From positions 3,415,042-3,479,041 of the forward strand of contig NZ_AP027732.1 in assembly GCF_030296615.1 (NCBI RefSeq): a stretch of 64,000 nucleotides of DNA, in the 5' to 3' direction. Position 1 is the first letter of the stretch; the number at the start of each line of letters is the position of its first letter. The notes beneath the pieces were generated by a model. The model was not told the origin of the DNA, did not search any database, and worked only from the letters and a program-made list of their open reading frames with translations. This document shows, piece after piece, positions 9,583 through 17,932 of this stretch. This DNA comes from Frondihabitans sucicola (GTDB taxonomy: Bacteria > Actinomycetota > Actinomycetes > Actinomycetales > Microbacteriaceae). The translations under genes were made by a program, and so were the position numbers.

Positions 9583-10235
9583 CTAGGACTCGGAGGGGGC
9601 TCTGCGACGTCGGGCGCCGGGCCTACCGCGCTCAAGAGTTCCTTCACGAACTCGAACCAGTCGACGACGTCCTGATGCGTCGCGGCCTCCTTGTCGAGCA
9701 GCGCCGCGAAAACCGAGGGAGTGGCGAACGGCAGGTGATCGGCCGCGATCACGAGCGCGACGAGAAGGTGCGCGGGAAATCTCGTCAGCGCCGCCTGAGC
9801 TCTCGGATCGGACCGCAGCTCTCGCGCCTGGATGGCGTAGTTCTCGCGAAGCATCGTGAGCAGTCCGGTGTCGCGAGTCGACGGAGCCAAGCCTTCCCAC
9901 GTCAACAGTCTCGTCCACGTCGTCTGCGCCATGTTTTCATCGGGCTCCTCGCCCTCGGCCGGCACGAACCAGTCGGTGTAGGGCACACCGGCTTTGCTGG
10001 CGCGCGTGCCGAAATCGCGCAGTTGAGCGGTCAGGTGGCTGAAGACGGCGTCGTAAAGCTTCTCTTTGCTGCCGAAGTGGCGGTACACGAGCTGCTTGTT
10101 GGCTTCGGCGGCCTCCGCAATACGGTCGACACGGGCACCGGCGTAGCCGTACGTCTCGAATTCGCGGATGGCGGCGCGCAGGATCCGCTGCTTGCTGGCG
10201 CCCTCGGCCGGGCGTGGTGGGGTCTCGTCCTGCAC
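9583..10235 (-). CDS. TetR family transcriptional regulator
   Basis: About 217 aa with an N-terminal helix-turn-helix (SKQRILRAAIREFETYGYAGARVDRIAEAA…QLVYRHFGSKEKLYDAV, residues about 14-66) and a ligand-binding domain. The uncorrected frame runs on to 9534, 46 bases into the convergent DUF35 gene. One extra C in the C-rich stretch near 9593-9597 would give …EPPSES and a stop at 9583, just clear of it, so the shorter end is preferred (inference). It is placed at the end of the CoA-transferase/thiolase island and probably represses that island, perhaps via the 2876-2891 palindrome. A CoA-thioester effector would be typical but is not shown. Confidence 0.85.
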
Positions 10236-10544
10236 CCGTTCAGCCTAACCACCGCCCTGGGCCGGCCGGCACGGTCTCGCTGAGAAGAATCACGGTTGCA
10301 CCCTGGTGAAGGCCAGGCGGACCCATGCAGCTCCTGCAGGACGGTCCTCGCCGTTGTTCGGGCCTCTGGGCTCGCCGGCCGACCTAACCCGGTTATGCCT
10401 CACATCCTGGACGGGAGTCGAAGCGGGTGCGAGCAACCGTCGCCGTTCTGGACAGTGGGCCAAGCGGTGAGGTCGAGGGGATGCGTGGGTGGAAGGGTGA
10501 TGTCCTCGGGGCGGATGTGGCGTTCTTTGGCAGGGCTCTCCTCG
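10236..10544. other. 309-base gap between tetR and the sigma-factor-linked membrane gene
   Basis: I see no supported gene here. The left end must contain the tetR promoter (minus strand). A stretch around 10390-10430 with GGGAGTCGAAG superficially recalls a tRNA T-arm but cannot form the stems. Several short ORFs exist on both strands but none has a ribosome binding site together with convincing composition. Confidence 0.4.
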
Positions 10545-11333
10545 TTAGTTCTCGGGGGTCGGTGTGGCGATGTCGGTCGGGAACAGCCGGGGGTCGAGGG
10601 GGACGCTGGCGCCCGCGCCTGTGCCGACTTCGACTGAGGTGTGGCCGATGACCGTTTTCCCGTCGGACTCGTAGACGTCGAAGGTGGTCGTCTTCTCCGC
10701 CCCCATCGACTCCTGCCAGAACACGTACCCCTTCTTGCCGTTGTCCGCGGTGGCGGGCACGAGGTCGGGGTGACCGTGCTGGTTCTCTACGCCGTAGGTC
10801 TGCCCACTCGCGTTGACGCCCCAAGGGCTAGTTGCGGAGCTGGCGTACTGGGCTGTGACTTTCCACTTGGTCGTGGGCGATGACGCGATGCCGATCTCCG
10901 TGCTGCCGGCGGCGGGCAGTTGAGCGTCTCGAACCTTGATGGGACGGCCCCGGCCGCCTGCGCAGGCGACGCCCTCGCCACCGCCCGGCGTTGTGGTTGC
11001 GACGATGACTGTTCCGACGTCGTTGAGACAGGTAATGGTGACCATGACGGAGCCGGCCTGCTTAGGGACCGGCCCCAGGTCGACGAAGGCGGGGCCGGTT
11101 CCGGTGGCATTGGTGACTGTTCCGAGAGGCGCGGTCGTGGTGCTGCCGGGAAGGTTAATTGCGGCGATCGCAGCTCCAGTCGTCGCGCCAGCGATCACGA
11201 CGAGGCCGGCCAGCGCGACGACCGCGCGGCCCCTGCGCTGACGGCGCTGAAGGTAGCTGCCTTTGGTGCCGATGGCGGACAGCTCAGCACGGATGGCATC
11301 GGCGGCCGAGGGGTTCATGTCGGAGTTCTGCAT
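10545..11333 (-). CDS. Membrane-anchored protein of unknown function, coupled to an ECF sigma factor
   Basis: A 262-aa protein with a cytoplasmic N terminus (about 35 residues, ending in a basic RRQRRGR patch), one transmembrane helix (AVVALAGLVVIAGATTGAAIAAI, about 37-59) and an outside domain of about 200 residues with two cysteines (TCLND and GVACAGG). Its ATG overlaps the TGA of the sigma-factor gene (TGATG on the minus strand), so the two are co-translated. Topology and coupling suggest an anti-sigma or sensor partner, but it lacks the HxxxCxxC zinc anti-sigma motif and no domain was recognised. Function is therefore inferred only from position. Confidence 0.7.
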   Translation of the reverse strand: MQNSDMNPSAADAIRAELSAIGTKGSYLQRRQRRGRAVVALAGLVVIAGATTGAAIAAINLPGSTTTAPLGTVTNATGTGPAFVDLGPVPKQAGSVMVTITCLNDVGTVIVATTTPGGGEGVACAGGRGRPIKVRDAQLPAAGSTEIGIASSPTTKWKVTAQYASSATSPWGVNASGQTYGVENQHGHPDLVPATADNGKKGYVFWQESMGAEKTTTFDVYESDGKTVIGHTSVEVGTGAGASVPLDPRLFPTDIATPTPEN

Positions 11334-11911
11334 CAGAGTGCCCCTTCAGTGGTAGCGCGAATCGTGGGGTTGAGGTCGTGGAGGTCGTCGCGGAGGCGTA
11401 CTCGAGCGCGGTGCAACCGAACGCGGGCGGTCGCGGGTTTCAGGCCGACCGTTTCGGCGGCCTGCCAGATCGGGACGTCCTCGAGAGCGGTGAGGACGAA
11501 CAGGGCGCCGTCGACGACGGAGAGTCGTTGCAGTGACGCGGCCAGGCGTTGCCTGGTTTCGAGGTCTTCGACGTCAGTGCCGAGGCTTGCTTGTTCGTCG
11601 CGTGGCAACGATCCGAGGAAGCGCCTGTAGCGGGCGGCGGAACGGTTGATGTTCCGGCAAGAATTGATCGTGGTGACGAGGAGCCACGGAAGAACCGAGC
11701 CAGCGACGAGGTTGACGTTCCGACGTTTTCGCCACAGCTCGAAAAATGCCGACGCGGTCGCGTCTTCGGCGTCGTGCGTGTTTCCGACGAGGCCGTAGGC
11801 CCGTCGGTAAACGCGGCCGTGGTGCAAGTCGAACAACAGGCTAAACGCGTTGCCGTCGTTGGCCTTCGCTCGGCCCCACAGGGCTGTTTCGTCGTCTTCA
11901 CTTTGCTTCAC
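11333..11911 (-). CDS. ECF-type RNA polymerase sigma-70 family factor
   Basis: A 192-aa protein with sigma region 2 (FSLLFDLHHGRVYRRAYGLVGNTHDAEDATASAFFELWR, residues about 23-61) and region 4 (LQRLSVVDGALFVLTALEDVPIWQAAETVGLKPATARVRLHRARVRLRDDL, about 127-177). It directs RNA polymerase to a dedicated promoter set. The AEDATASAFFELWRKRRNV stretch is characteristic of actinobacterial SigE-like/ECF factors paired with a membrane protein. The downstream gene starts within its stop codon. Target promoters are not apparent; the 163-base region 11912-12074 before lacI probably holds its own promoter. Confidence 0.88.
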   Translation of the reverse strand: MKQSEDDETALWGRAKANDGNAFSLLFDLHHGRVYRRAYGLVGNTHDAEDATASAFFELWRKRRNVNLVAGSVLPWLLVTTINSCRNINRSAARYRRFLGSLPRDEQASLGTDVEDLETRQRLAASLQRLSVVDGALFVLTALEDVPIWQAAETVGLKPATARVRLHRARVRLRDDLHDLNPTIRATTEGAL

Positions 11912-12074
11912 ACTTGAGAATGTCCGCTGGACCTCCAGGCGTTACGTCCGACAGGCAAGTCACCCGAGATCTCCCGTCGTCCGCTCCTGTGCCGGAATCG
12001 GCGTTCGTTCGGGCTCGTGCGAAGGCCCGTGAAGGCGGGCTGCGAGAGCGACAGGGTGAATTCCTCGACCTCGT

Positions 12075-13133
12075 CTAGGAGAGGGACGCGACGGAATCCC
12101 TGCGCACGAGCTCGGGCTGGAACATCTCGGTCTCGGGGAGACTCGATGGATCGGCCGTGATGGCCATCTCGGCGGCGCGTTTGCCCAGCTCGTATGGCAG
12201 TTGCCGAACGGTGGTCAGCGCGGGAGACAGCAGTGAGGAGAAGCTGCTGTCGTCGAAGCCGACGATCGAGAGGTCGGCCGGAACATGGACGCCCCGGTTG
12301 GTGAGCTCCTTGAGGACACCCAGCGCTACGACGTCGTTGACGCAGAAGATCGCGGAGGGCCGCGCGGAGAGCGCGAGAAGCTGCTCGACGGCCGGCTCGG
12401 CGTCCTGTGCCGTCATGGTGTCGATGGTGAGCTCGGTGAGGACAGCGGCAGGGTCCAGCCCCGCTTCGGTCAAGCCTTCGATGAAACCCTCCGAGCGCGC
12501 GAGGCACCACGGCACGGAATGCGGACCGTTGATGAAAGCAAAACTACGGTGGCCCTGCTCGACCAGGTGGGTCGCGACCATGTGTGCTCCGCGAAGGTGG
12601 TCGAACGCGACACCGGAGTAGGTCGAGTTCGGCCCGTTCTGGTCGAGAAGGACGATCTTCGTGCCGCGCTCGACGAGCGCGCTGATGGCCTCCGACCCGG
12701 CATCGACACTCGAGACGAGGATTCCCTCCACCCGGTGCTCTTCGAAGAGCTGAAGAAGCTCGCGCTCTTTCTCGCGTCGCTCGCCCGAGGCTCCGATGAG
12801 GACGGAATAGTGGTGCTCGCTCGCCGCCGCCTCGATGCCCTTGGTGACCTCTCCCCAGAACGGGTTGGACAGGTCCAGGACGATGACGCCCAGCGTCTTC
12901 GCCCGGCCCATTCGGAGCCCGCGCGCGAACGAGTTGACGACGAAACCGGTCTTCCGCATCACCGCCTCGATGCGCTCCAACGTTGCAGGAGCGACGAGGT
13001 CCGGACGGTTGAGGGCGTTCGAAACAGTGGCCTGTGAGACGCCCGCTGCTGCCGCGATGTCGCGCGTGGTGACGTGACTCTTGTCGGGGACGACAACGGC
13101 GCCCGCCTCGGGGACCGAGTCGTCGTTCTTCAC
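12075..13133 (-). CDS. LacI family transcriptional regulator of the oligosaccharide locus
   Basis: A 352-aa repressor with an N-terminal LacI helix-turn-helix (TTRDIAAAAGVSQATVSNAL, residues 22-41), a hinge helix (…VNSFARGLRMGRA) and a periplasmic-binding-protein-like effector domain (LGVIVLDLSNPFWGEV…SIVGFDDSSFSSLLSPALTTV). The GTG start at 13133 is preferred over a longer frame because it follows a strong GGGAGAGGGG and leaves the usual short N terminus. It lies beside the phosphomannose-isomerase-like cupin and the divergent ABC/glycosidase operon. A matching CG-centred palindrome sits at 14591-14600 in the divergent promoter, so it most likely represses the locus until a sugar binds. Confidence 0.9.
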   Translation of the reverse strand: MKNDDSVPEAGAVVVPDKSHVTTRDIAAAAGVSQATVSNALNRPDLVAPATLERIEAVMRKTGFVVNSFARGLRMGRAKTLGVIVLDLSNPFWGEVTKGIEAAASEHHYSVLIGASGERREKERELLQLFEEHRVEGILVSSVDAGSEAISALVERGTKIVLLDQNGPNSTYSGVAFDHLRGAHMVATHLVEQGHRSFAFINGPHSVPWCLARSEGFIEGLTEAGLDPAAVLTELTIDTMTAQDAEPAVEQLLALSARPSAIFCVNDVVALGVLKELTNRGVHVPADLSIVGFDDSSFSSLLSPALTTVRQLPYELGKRAAEMAITADPSSLPETEMFQPELVRRDSVASLS

Positions 13134-13233
13134 GGACGCCCCTCTCCCTGCGCGTGGTCTTCCGGACGCGATCTTATCCTCGGCGATCGTAGCCGGGCGG
13201 CGCCCGTCGGAGTCGGCAAGCGCTCGCTCCCGA

Positions 13234-14445
13234 TCAGGCGCGTTCGAGCGTTCCATGGCTCACCGTGCCCGGCCGTGGCGCGTCCGGATTGATGTCCGGG
13301 CCGAAGAACTTGATGATCGTGAGGTCGGTCTCTCCCGTGTTGGCATAGGTGATCGGTTCGACAGCCCGGTCGTGAACCACGAGGAGTTCGTCGTGATCCG
13401 GTCGACCTCCCGTCACGGGCATGCCTCCCACGGTTCCCGTTCCACGCCAGGCGAGCAGGCTGAAGACGCCGCGTTCCGCAGTCGTCACGCTGCCGCCGGG
13501 CCGCACGACGAGTCTCTTGCCGCTGAATTTCGGCGACCCGTAGAGGATCCAGGCCTCCTCGAACTCGTCCGATTCCGCAAAGACGACCGGCGAGATGTGA
13601 TGCCTGCTGTAGAAGTAAGGATCGAGGTTGGCCTCCCAATCGACCCACTCCAGAATCGCCTTCGGCCCGTGCGCATCGCGATCCGCGTCGCTGACGTCCT
13701 TGTACAGAAGTCGTTTGTCGACGAGCCGGCCGTCGTTCACGCCCTGGAGCATCGCCATGGTGTCGGAGTCCTCCTGGATCTCGATGGTCAGTGCCGTGCC
13801 GGGGGCATGGAGGAGACCCGAAGGGACGTAGAAGCCGTCCTCGGGCTGATTGAGGAAGGCCTGGGATTGCGCCAGGATCCGGTCGGAGTCCCACGACTCC
13901 AGTTCGTCGGTCAGCTCTGCCATGACCTCGGTGCGGCTCGAGCCGGGATGCAGGCCGAGGAAACTCTCGGGATGCGGACCGAGCGGAACCCCCGAGGGGA
14001 AGTAGCACGCTTCATCCTTCGAGTTCCGCCCCACGCGCTGCGCGATCTCGAGCGGCGGATGGATGTGGAACGGAATTCGAGAGTCGAAATCGTAGATCTT
14101 GGCGAGACGGCCGAGACCCGAGTGTGTGCGGGCGTAGTCGGTGCCGAGGAGACGGTCGGGAGCCGCTTCGACTGCTTCCGCGAGACTGATCCTGTGGCCG
14201 GAGCCGGTTCGGATCGAACTGATGCCTTCGTCAGCGGGACCGGTGGCGTTGTCGGCGTGCGTCGTCGACGCCAACCAGCGTTCCGAGATCATGCCACGCT
14301 CCCCGACGTCGTACTGCTCGTCTGGCAGCCCCAGGCGCTTGCCGCCTGCGATCCAATCGCGGGCGACCAGGGCGGCGTCGAGCGCGAGGATCCCACCGGC
14401 CTCGTCGACCGCCGCCGAGAGAGCGGCTCGTGTTTCGTTGTTCAT
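13234..14445 (-). CDS. Class I mannose-6-phosphate-isomerase-like cupin protein
   Basis: A 403-aa double-cupin protein resembling type I phosphomannose isomerase. The metal-binding segment IPFHIHPPLEIAQR gives H127 and H129, with E145 in KDEACYF, followed by GPHPESFLGLHP. It has a second sugar-enzyme-like half (PSGLLHAPGTALTIEIQE). It is distinct from the housekeeping manA at 59461-60638. ATG 14445 follows GGGAGAAACC, which fixes the start inside a longer open frame. Divergent from the ABC importer and beside lacI, it probably isomerises an imported sugar or its phosphate; the true substrate is not known, and paralogues of this kind are often catabolic sugar isomerases. Confidence 0.75.
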   Translation of the reverse strand: MNNETRAALSAAVDEAGGILALDAALVARDWIAGGKRLGLPDEQYDVGERGMISERWLASTTHADNATGPADEGISSIRTGSGHRISLAEAVEAAPDRLLGTDYARTHSGLGRLAKIYDFDSRIPFHIHPPLEIAQRVGRNSKDEACYFPSGVPLGPHPESFLGLHPGSSRTEVMAELTDELESWDSDRILAQSQAFLNQPEDGFYVPSGLLHAPGTALTIEIQEDSDTMAMLQGVNDGRLVDKRLLYKDVSDADRDAHGPKAILEWVDWEANLDPYFYSRHHISPVVFAESDEFEEAWILYGSPKFSGKRLVVRPGGSVTTAERGVFSLLAWRGTGTVGGMPVTGGRPDHDELLVVHDRAVEPITYANTGETDLTIIKFFGPDINPDAPRPGTVSHGTLERA

Positions 14446-14570
14446 GGTTTCTCCCGTTCGCGGCGGGACGCGTTCGTGATCTCGCATCCGCCAGCACCGT
14501 TGCTTCGTGTCGGACACCGTCCGACGTCGAGGTCATTGACGGGAGCCTAGGGGAAAAACGGCAGATTTGG

Positions 14571-14600
14571 TACGTATAAAAAAATGTCTTGATACGTATC
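14571..14600. promoter_or_regulatory. Pair of LacI-type operator palindromes in the divergent promoter
   Basis: GATACGTATC at 14591-14600 is a perfect 10-base palindrome with the central CG typical of LacI-family operators. A second partial copy, TACGTA, is at 14571-14576 in GGTACGTATAAA. The centres are about 22 bases apart, two helical turns, allowing two dimers on one face. The local sequence is AT-rich compared with its surroundings and lies between the minus-strand cupin gene and the plus-strand substrate-binding protein. A TTGATA at 14589-14594 could be a -35 element that the operator would cover. Confidence 0.65.
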
Positions 14601-14685
14601 GATCTCGGTGCTAGCTTGACCACTCATGGGTCCCGTGGCCCATGAGCGACAGCGAAGTTGCATCAAGCGAAGAGGATGAAAACTC

Positions 14686-16008
14686 ATGCAAAGACGCAAG
14701 AGGTACCTGGCACTGGCCCTCGCAGCCGTGCTCCCGATAGCTTTGCTCAGCGCCTGTTCGAGTTCATCGAATCAGGCCGGCGGCAAGGTCCAGATCTCGA
14801 TGGTCGGCGACTCCGGCCCCGCCAACCAGATCACGCAGAAGAAGATCATCGCGCTCTTCGAGAAGGCACACCCGAACATCACTGTGAAGTTCGAGCCGGC
14901 CACCGGCGACAATGCCGAGCAGGGATCGATCCTGCGACTCGGCCAGGGTGACCCTTCGCTCGACGTCGTCACCACCGAGGTCGGGTACGAGTACCAGTGG
15001 TACAAGCAGGGCTGGATCAGTTCCCTGAGCCCGTACTTCTCGAAGTCCGACCTGGCCAAGGTCGATCCGCACCTCGTCGCCAACGAGACGACGTCGGACG
15101 GCCAGTTCCTGGCGATCCCGATGGACAACTCGACCATGTACCTCGCCGTCAATCTCGACCTCCTCAAGAAAGCGGGTGTCACGCCACCGCCCACGCTCAA
15201 AGCAGACGGGCTGTCGGCGACGACGAGCGGCGTCTGGACCTGGGAGGACGTTCTCGCAGCGGCGAAGAAAGTCCACGCGACGACCGGCGAGACGGGCCTG
15301 CTCTTCCCGGCCGACGAGGCTTGGCCGGACGTGCCGATGGCTCAGCAACTCGGAGGCAAGGCGAGCAGCCCGGACGGCCTCAAGGTCAAGGGGTACCTCG
15401 ACCAGAAGCCGTGGGTCGACCTGATGACGAAGTGGAAGGCGTTCTTCGCCGACGACGTGTCGCAGATCACGAATCCGACCTGGACGAACGACCAGTTCCA
15501 GGCCGGGAAATCGGCCTTCGCGCTGACCCACATCGGTGGCTACAACGTCTGCGCGCAGGTGAAGTTCAGCTGCGACGCTGCTGCCGAGCCGTCCTTCGCG
15601 GGAGGCAAGAAGGTCGTCCAGTCGACAGGAATCGCGTGGGCCCTCAACGCCAAGTCACAGCACAAGAAGGAGGCGGCCGAGTTCCTCAAGTTCGCGCTGA
15701 CGAATCCAACCGCGCAGGACACGCTGATCAACGGCGACTACTTCGCCGCGATCCCGATCCTCAAGACCCAGCTCGCTGCCATGTCGACGTCGCCGAAGTA
15801 CAAGACGTTCCCCGAGTCGGTGAAAGTGCTCGGCGCCTGGCAGGAGCAGCACTGGCCGCAGAAGCCCATGATCAGCCCGTCGAACGCGACCGAGTTCACG
15901 GCTATATCCGATGCGCTCAAGAACGTTCGCGTCGGAGCGGAGACGCCGCAGCAGGCCGTGACCTCGATGACGTCGACCGTGGACCGCGACCTCAAGCAGT
16001 TCCAGTAG
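14686..16008 (+). CDS. ABC transporter extracellular sugar-binding lipoprotein
   Basis: A 440-aa family 1 solute-binding protein. The N terminus is a lipoprotein signal peptide (MQRRKRYLALALAAVLPIAL) with lipobox LLSAC and lipidated Cys24. The mature part begins with VQISMVGDSGPANQITQKKI and shows the family pattern …LDVVTTEVGYEYQWYKQGW…AIPMDNSTMYLAVNLDLLKKAG…. It is the first gene of an operon with two permeases and a glycosidase-like enzyme, so it should capture an oligosaccharide. No ATPase gene is nearby, so, as in many actinobacteria, a shared MsiK-type ATPase elsewhere probably energises it (inference). Confidence 0.92.
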   Translation: MQRRKRYLALALAAVLPIALLSACSSSSNQAGGKVQISMVGDSGPANQITQKKIIALFEKAHPNITVKFEPATGDNAEQGSILRLGQGDPSLDVVTTEVGYEYQWYKQGWISSLSPYFSKSDLAKVDPHLVANETTSDGQFLAIPMDNSTMYLAVNLDLLKKAGVTPPPTLKADGLSATTSGVWTWEDVLAAAKKVHATTGETGLLFPADEAWPDVPMAQQLGGKASSPDGLKVKGYLDQKPWVDLMTKWKAFFADDVSQITNPTWTNDQFQAGKSAFALTHIGGYNVCAQVKFSCDAAAEPSFAGGKKVVQSTGIAWALNAKSQHKKEAAEFLKFALTNPTAQDTLINGDYFAAIPILKTQLAAMSTSPKYKTFPESVKVLGAWQEQHWPQKPMISPSNATEFTAISDALKNVRVGAETPQQAVTSMTSTVDRDLKQFQ

Positions 16009-16015
16009 CGACCGA

Positions 16016-16044
16016 GGTGGTCCGCGCCTGATCCGCGGACCACC
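16016..16044 (+). terminator. Perfect intercistronic hairpin after the binding-protein gene
   Basis: GGTGGTCCGCG (16016-16026) and CGCGGACCACC (16034-16044) form an 11-bp perfect stem with a 7-base loop, starting 8 bases after the lipoprotein stop codon and ending 35 bases before the next start. There is no T-tract, so it is more likely a partial terminator or an mRNA-stabilising hairpin that keeps binding-protein mRNA in excess over permease mRNA, a common design in binding-protein operons. Confidence 0.6.
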
Positions 16045-16078
16045 CCGGCAGCCCCCGCGCGCAACGAAGGAGATTCCC

Positions 16079-17043
16079 ATGACCACGACCGTGACACGGC
16101 GGGCTGACCCGCCCGCTCCACCGCAGGCCGCGCCTGCGACCAAGCACAGCCGGATCCACCTGTCCGAGAACGGGCCTGCCCTCCGCCACGGGAGCGTGCC
16201 GTACTGGCTGATCCTGCCCGTGGGTCTCTTCCTCGCCGTGTTCTCCCTTCTCCCGTTCGTCTGGGCGGTCCTGATCAGTCTTCAGCCACCGCTGCTCGCG
16301 TCGAGCGGTCAGATCACGTCGTTCTCCCTCCGGAACTTCGAGAACGTCCTGACTGATCCGGCCACGCTGAAGTCGCTGGTCGTGACCATCTGGTACGCGT
16401 TCCTGTCCACGGTGCTGATCATCGCGGTCAGCGTCGCCACGGCCCTGGCCCTCAAAGCGGTGCGTCACGGTGCGGGCGCCTATCAGCTGGTCCTGATCAT
16501 CCCGCTGACGCTTGCTCCCCCGGTGGTGGTCATCCTCTGGCAGGCGTTGTTCGACCCGTCGAGCGGAGCCGTCGACGGCATCTTCAAGCAGATCGGTCTC
16601 CCCAACCAGGGGTTCTATGAGAGCACGCACCAGGCCCTCTACGTCCTCGTTGCCATGGCGGTCTGGTCCAACGCGGGTTTTGGACCCTCGTCTTCCTGTC
16701 TTCCCTCCGTTCTTTCAGCACCGAGGTGTTCGAGGCGGCCGCCATCGACGGCGCCGGGCCGTTCCGCACCTTCTGGTCGATCACCATGCCCCTCATGAAG
16801 AGGACCCTGCTTCTCGCAAGCGTGGTGCTCTCGACTGCCGGTCTCGTCGTCTTCGTGCCGGCGCAGCTGCTCACCCAGGGCGGACCCGGCAGCGCCACCA
16901 ACTTCCTGATGTACCAGGCGGCGCAGGATGTCCTGCGCTACGGCCAGCCGGGGAACGCGAACGCCATCGTCGTCATCCTCCTCGCGCTCATCGCCGTCGT
17001 GGCCGCCGTTCAGTTCCGACTCATGAGGAGTGACAATGCGTAG
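16079..17043 (+). CDS. Sugar ABC transporter permease, MalF/UgpA type (frame broken once)
   Basis: After repair, about 321 aa. It has a soluble N-terminal tail of about 40 residues, then six transmembrane helices (first at PYWLILPVGLFLAVFSLLPFVW) and the EAA loop EVFEAAAIDGAGPFRTFWSITMPLMK. The frame breaks in GGGTTTT at 16676-16683. One extra base restores WSNAGFWTLVFLSSLRSFSTEVFEAAAIDGAG. The ATG 16079 follows AAGGAG. The stop overlaps the next gene (ATGCGTAG, 17036-17043). Together with the following permease it forms the membrane channel of the oligosaccharide importer. Confidence 0.9.
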
Positions 17044-17884
17044 ACGCAGCACCCAGATCGCCGCACACACGTGGTTGGTCCTGCTGGTCCTCGTGTACGT
17101 GATCCCCATCTGGCTGATGATCGTCACCTCGTTCCGAAGCCCGACAGGCGGTGGGGTGTTCCGCGACTGGAGTCCCTTCGCTCTCAAGGCGTTCATCCCC
17201 TACAACCCCGACTGGAGCGGCTACAAGACGCTTTTCGCGGCCGGCTCGTACTTTCCGCAAGCCCTGATCAACACCCTCATCGTGTGCGCGGTCACGCTCG
17301 TTGTGGGCACGATCATCAACCTGCTGGCCGGATTCACGTTCGCGTACTTCGACTTCCCGGGTTCGAACGTCATCTTCACGCTGACGCTGATCACCTTCAT
17401 GGTGCCGTTCGAGGCGATCGTCATCCCGATCCTCTCCATCGTCCAGAAGCTGAATCTCGTCGACACCCTAGCGGCCGTCATCCTGCCCACCGTCGCGAAC
17501 GGATTCATCGTCTTCATGTTCCGGCAGTTCTATCGAGGCATTCCGAAGGACCTCCGTGAAGCGGCGATGCTCGACGGGGCCGGGCTCGGCACGATCCTGC
17601 TTCGGATCTACCTGCCCCTGTCCCGTCCGCTCATGGTCACTTCCGCGATCGTGCTCTTCATCTCGCAGTGGCAGTCGCTCTTCCTGCCTCTTGCCGTCCT
17701 GCGGAGTCCATCGAACTGGGTCCTGCAGCTCTCCCTCTCCTCCCTGCAGGGGACGGTGCAGCTGCCCAGCTGGGGCCCTGTGCTCGCTGCCGGTGTCATC
17801 ACCCTCGTGATCCCCGTCGTCCTCGTCGCGCCCTTCATGCGCTACTTCAAACTCTCGCTCCTCGATGGCGCGACCCGCGGCTGA
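17036..17884 (+). CDS. Sugar ABC transporter permease, MalG/UgpE type
   Basis: A 282-aa permease with six helices beginning at LVLLVLVYVIPIWLMIVTSFRS and the EAA motif LREAAMLDGAGLGTILLRIYLPLSRP (about residues 177-202), which contacts the ATPase. ATG 17036 is chosen over GTG 17030 because GAGGAG (17025-17030) sits 5 bases upstream. It overlaps the previous gene by 8 bases, indicating coupled translation. The periplasmic loop with PTGGGVFRDWSPFALKAFIPYNPDWSGYKTLF is unusually long for MalG-type permeases. Confidence 0.92.
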   Translation: MRRRSTQIAAHTWLVLLVLVYVIPIWLMIVTSFRSPTGGGVFRDWSPFALKAFIPYNPDWSGYKTLFAAGSYFPQALINTLIVCAVTLVVGTIINLLAGFTFAYFDFPGSNVIFTLTLITFMVPFEAIVIPILSIVQKLNLVDTLAAVILPTVANGFIVFMFRQFYRGIPKDLREAAMLDGAGLGTILLRIYLPLSRPLMVTSAIVLFISQWQSLFLPLAVLRSPSNWVLQLSLSSLQGTVQLPSWGPVLAAGVITLVIPVVLVAPFMRYFKLSLLDGATRG

Positions 17885-17932
17885 GCTGCGAGCGAGACCT
17901 TCTCACCACTTCTCTCAGAACGGAAAACATCG

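Noticed and set aside
10385-10435. Possible tRNA fragment (GGGAGTCGAAG resembling a T-arm)
   Set aside because: The flanking bases cannot form the T-stem or an acceptor stem on either strand.
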